17,058 nucleotides of DNA from Clostridiales bacterium. GTDB lineage: Bacteria; Bacillota; Clostridia; Lachnospirales; WQUN01. Both the position numbers and the translations under genes were made by a program. Under the pieces are notes generated by a model. The model worked only from the letters and a program-made list of their open reading frames with translations. It searched no databases and was not told where the DNA came from. Positions within the stretch are counted from its first letter, which is position 1; every line of letters starts with the position of its first letter. The stretch is taken from NCBI GenBank assembly GCA_031269415.1, contig JAISZF010000242.1, positions 1-17,058 of the forward strand, given 5' to 3'. Of the stretch, positions 15,057-17,058 are shown piece by piece.

Positions 15057-15786
15057 AATAAGCGAAGGAAACCAACGCCCGCGGCGTCGAAAGACCCAGA
15101 TATTTAAATGTTCGCCATGTCATCCGCGCCAATTGCAGTTTGTTTCTGGACTTTGATCCGTCCGTCAGCCTATATCGCACTAAAGGCAGACAGACGCCGA
15201 CGCCCGGTCCGTACTTGTCCAGAACGCGGAACCACTCTATATAATCTTCGTGCAGGTCGCAGCGTTCAAACGGGTATTCCAGAAGATGCTCGCGCCTCAC
15301 CATCGCGGTTGACGCGATTATAACATTACCCAGCAGCAATTCGCTCGAAGTCACGCGCGAAGGCGCTTTCAACACGCGGCCGGCGAAGCTGCCGTCGTCG
15401 TTCATCATATACGCGTCCGTATAGCATAACGGAGGAAATCTGCCGCTCTCCTCATACTGTTTGATGAGTTCGTCCTGGCGAAATAGTTTATCGCTGTGCC
15501 ATTTATCGTCGGCGTCTAAAAACGCCACCCATTCGCCGGACGCGGCTTCAACTCCAATATTGCGCGCCCCCGCCACGCCTTCCTTAGATAATGTGCGTAT
15601 ATAAATAACGCGATCATCATTATCAATCAGGCCGTTTATGATATCAGCCGTTTCGTCGTCCGAGCAGTCGTCAATTACCAGAACCTCCAGGTTAACGCCG
15701 GTTTGCGATAACGCGGAGTTTACAGCGTCCGCGATGAAACGCTGACCATTGTAGACAGGTATTATTACGCTTATTTCAGGTTTCAT
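15022..15786 (-). CDS. Family 2 glycosyltransferase (GT2-3), first gene of the glycan operon
   Basis: A 254-residue GT2 enzyme, the shortest of the three. SVIIPVYN (6-13), VIDDCSDDE (37-45), GVAGARNIGV (70-79) and FLDADD (89-94) mark the GT-A core, and IEWFRVL in the C-terminal third is typical of this group. AAGGAGG lies 7 nt before ATG at 15786, and an in-frame GTG at 15789 is too close to it. The first gene of a tightly packed operon: its stop lies within the start region of GT2-2. It is divergent from the flagellin-linked gene across 114 bp. A minus-strand TATAAT at 15848-15853 is a possible -10 for the operon, though no convincing -35 accompanies it. Confidence 0.88.
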   Translation of the reverse strand: MKPEISVIIPVYNGQRFIADAVNSALSQTGVNLEVLVIDDCSDDETADIINGLIDNDDRVIYIRTLSKEGVAGARNIGVEAASGEWVAFLDADDKWHSDKLFRQDELIKQYEESGRFPPLCYTDAYMMNDDGSFAGRVLKAPSRVTSSELLLGNVIIASTAMVRREHLLEYPFERCDLHEDYIEWFRVLDKYGPGVGVCLPLVRYRLTDGSKSRNKLQLARMTWRTFKYLGLSTPRALVSFAYYVRHGLRRYVF

Positions 15787-15847
15787 CACAGAACCTCCTT
15801 ATGGATATTATTTCTAGAAATTGAAAATCTATACCCAAGTTTTTTTT

Positions 15848-15853
15848 ATTATA
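15848..15853 (-). promoter_or_regulatory. Possible -10 box of the glycan operon
   Basis: Minus-strand TATAAT about 60 nt before the GT2-3 start, within an AT-rich 114-bp divergent intergenic region. The bases 17-18 nt upstream do not resemble TTGACA. No sigma-D (TAAA-N15-GCCGATAT) motif is seen for the plus-strand, flagellin-side gene. Confidence 0.3.
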
Positions 15854-15900
15854 CAGCGCATAATAAAGAAGTATCATAAACACAAAACAGGAGGGTGCGC

Positions 15901-16605
15901 ATGGAAAAATCCATTCGCCCCGCCTACAGAAAATCAGTCCCCAGAAAACGTATTTTAAAACAACTGGAAAGCTTCGCCACAGTTCCGGAACCGAAGTATG
16001 GCGATTCGTTCCGCAAAGTAAAAGAGCGGTTTCCCGCTTTGCTGAAAAGCCTCGGGCTTCCCTCGGAGCGCGCGGATATCCGTGCCGCCGCGATTTTGTC
16101 ACGCTGCCGGATGGATATAAACGCCGGGAATCTATCAACAGTAAAGCTGCTTGACAGCAAGCTGACGTCTCTGATGAAGAGTTTTCATCCCAAAATAGCC
16201 ATTTGTCTCATATGCGAGGGCAGGAACCCGCTGGAGATGAGTATTGATGAAATCCAAGCTTATATAGACTCCTCAAGAGATCTATACGGAGAAGAATGGT
16301 CACCGTCGAATATATTGGACGCCGCCAGCGGCGTAGAGCCCGTAGTGCGTTCAGCCTTAATAAGCCTCTATAAGGCGTTGCGCCTCGTACAACGTGATGA
16401 AGGGGCGGCTTTGGGTTTCGCGTTAAAGAGCGGCAACATGAGTAAACTGGGCGCCTTTCTTAACGCGGCCTCGAATATTGATGATAATGTGGATATAACC
16501 ATAGATGACGAGTCACTCATAAACGAACCTATAATACATGAAAACAGCATCCGCGCCGAAATCGAGCGCGCGTGCGCGTACTGTCGAACGCTTCTCACTA
16601 CCTGA
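15901..16605 (+). CDS. Protein of unknown function upstream of flagellin
   Basis: A 234-residue soluble protein that I do not recognise. It has a basic N-terminal 40 residues (MEKSIRPAYRKSVPRKRILK), a mostly helical-looking middle with a SLMKSFHPKIAICLICEGRNP segment split by a CxxC-like CLIC, and an acidic stretch (DDNVDITIDDES) near residues 197-208. There is no signal peptide or membrane segment. ATG at 15901 is chosen because AGGAGG (15889-15894) is 6 nt upstream, and an in-frame GTG at 15895 abuts that site. It ends 16 bp before the flagellin start with no terminator between, so the two are almost certainly one transcript. Position suggests a flagellar role (chaperone, regulator or assembly factor), but this is inference from context only. 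Confidence 0.8.
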   Translation: MEKSIRPAYRKSVPRKRILKQLESFATVPEPKYGDSFRKVKERFPALLKSLGLPSERADIRAAAILSRCRMDINAGNLSTVKLLDSKLTSLMKSFHPKIAICLICEGRNPLEMSIDEIQAYIDSSRDLYGEEWSPSNILDAASGVEPVVRSALISLYKALRLVQRDEGAALGFALKSGNMSKLGAFLNAASNIDDNVDITIDDESLINEPIIHENSIRAEIERACAYCRTLLTT

Positions 16606-16621
16606 CGAAAGGACGTTAACC

Positions 16622-17058
16622 GTGAGGATTGCCAATAATATACCCGCTCTTACCACAGCCCTAACCCTGAAAGCGACGGACCGGCAGCTTTCCGGCGCAA
16701 TGCTGCGTCTGTCTTCCGGCAGTAAAATCAACAGCGCTAAAGACGACTCCGCCGGCTTGGCGATAGCCAATAAGCTGAGTATACAGGTAAGCGGATTGAA
16801 CCGCGCGAGTCAAAATTCAATGGACGGTATCTCGCTGATCCAAACCGCTGACGGCTCAATGGACGGAGTATCGAATATACTTCAGCGTATGCGTGAACTG
16901 GCCGTTCAGGCGGCTAACGGCGTGTTGGAACCGTCTGATAAGAGCAAGATTCAGCTTGAAATAAATCAACTGATTCAGGAGATTAATGACAACGCGAATA
17001 AAACAGAGTTTAACAAGATAAAGATCTTAAGCGGAGAAACCAATACCCTCTCACTGAG
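16622..17058 (+). CDS. Flagellin, N-terminal part (runs off the right edge)
   Basis: The first 145 residues of a flagellin, the filament subunit exported through the flagellar type III apparatus. The start MRIANNIPAL and the D0/D1 helices LRLSSGSKINSAKDDSAGLA, then IANKL, ISLIQTADGSMDGVSNILQR and MRELAVQAANG are textbook flagellin. LEINQLIQEIND and TEFNKIKILSG continue D1. The frame is open to the end of the window, so total length and C-terminus are unknown. The start is GTG at 16622, with AAAGGA 8 nt upstream. No dedicated promoter is seen in the 16-bp gap, so it is likely co-transcribed with the unknown gene before it. The neighbouring glycosyltransferases raise the possibility of flagellin glycosylation, but the exporter genes make a surface polysaccharide the simpler reading. 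Confidence 0.95.
   Translation, partial: MRIANNIPALTTALTLKATDRQLSGAMLRLSSGSKINSAKDDSAGLAIANKLSIQVSGLNRASQNSMDGISLIQTADGSMDGVSNILQRMRELAVQAANGVLEPSDKSKIQLEINQLIQEINDNANKTEFNKIKILSGETNTLSL

Noticed and set aside
15776..16138. Minus-strand frame of 120 codons with a hydrophobic patch between GT2-3 and the flagellin-linked gene
   Set aside because: It lies antisense to the 234-residue gene, includes the intergenic AT-rich tract (the source of the hydrophobic patch), and has no ribosome binding site.

Overview
The window looks like a chromosomal segment of a motile bacterium of the Bacillota, most likely a clostridium of roughly balanced base composition. The evidence is the strong AGGAGG-type ribosome binding sites, several GTG/TTG starts, a T-box leader with a Trp specifier, a clostridial-type SbcCD pair, a cytoplasmic-looking zinc-dependent phospholipase C-family protein, a DUF3892 protein and a flagellin. 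I see no insertion sequence, prophage gene, CRISPR array, tRNA or rRNA.

Layout, left to right. Positions 1-184 are non-coding: a good promoter fires leftwards out of the window and there is a GC-rich stem-loop. A possible tiny membrane peptide (minus strand) follows directly after a short UvrD/PcrA-type helicase (317-2164, minus). An interleaved divergent promoter pair separates the helicase from a GT4 glycosyltransferase resembling diacylglycerol glucosyltransferases (2260-3507, plus). Convergent to it is a Zn-dependent PLC-family protein, with sbcC and sbcD upstream of it, all on the minus strand (3516-9202). sbcD is divergent from a small DUF3892 gene (9357-9659).

At 9678-9955 lies a near-consensus promoter followed by a complete T-box leader. 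It has a UGG (Trp) specifier, a 7-nt UGGCACC antiterminator bulge and an intrinsic terminator. It controls a TrpB2-type tryptophan synthase beta-like enzyme (10008-11372), so that gene should be switched on when uncharged tRNA-Trp accumulates. A strong symmetrical terminator at 11388-11419 separates it from a convergent minus-strand operon of five genes (11434-15786): three family 2 glycosyltransferases, then the permease and ATPase of an ABC-2 polysaccharide exporter. That operon probably builds and exports a surface glycan.

Divergent from the glycan operon, a 234-residue protein of unknown function (15901-16605) is followed after 16 bp by a flagellin that runs off the right edge. 

The observations most worth checking are the matched 61- and 80-residue tandem repeats in the two SbcC coiled-coil arms, the Trp T-box on an orphan TrpB2, the unknown gene coupled to flagellin next to a glycan operon, and the possible AUU-started membrane peptide.
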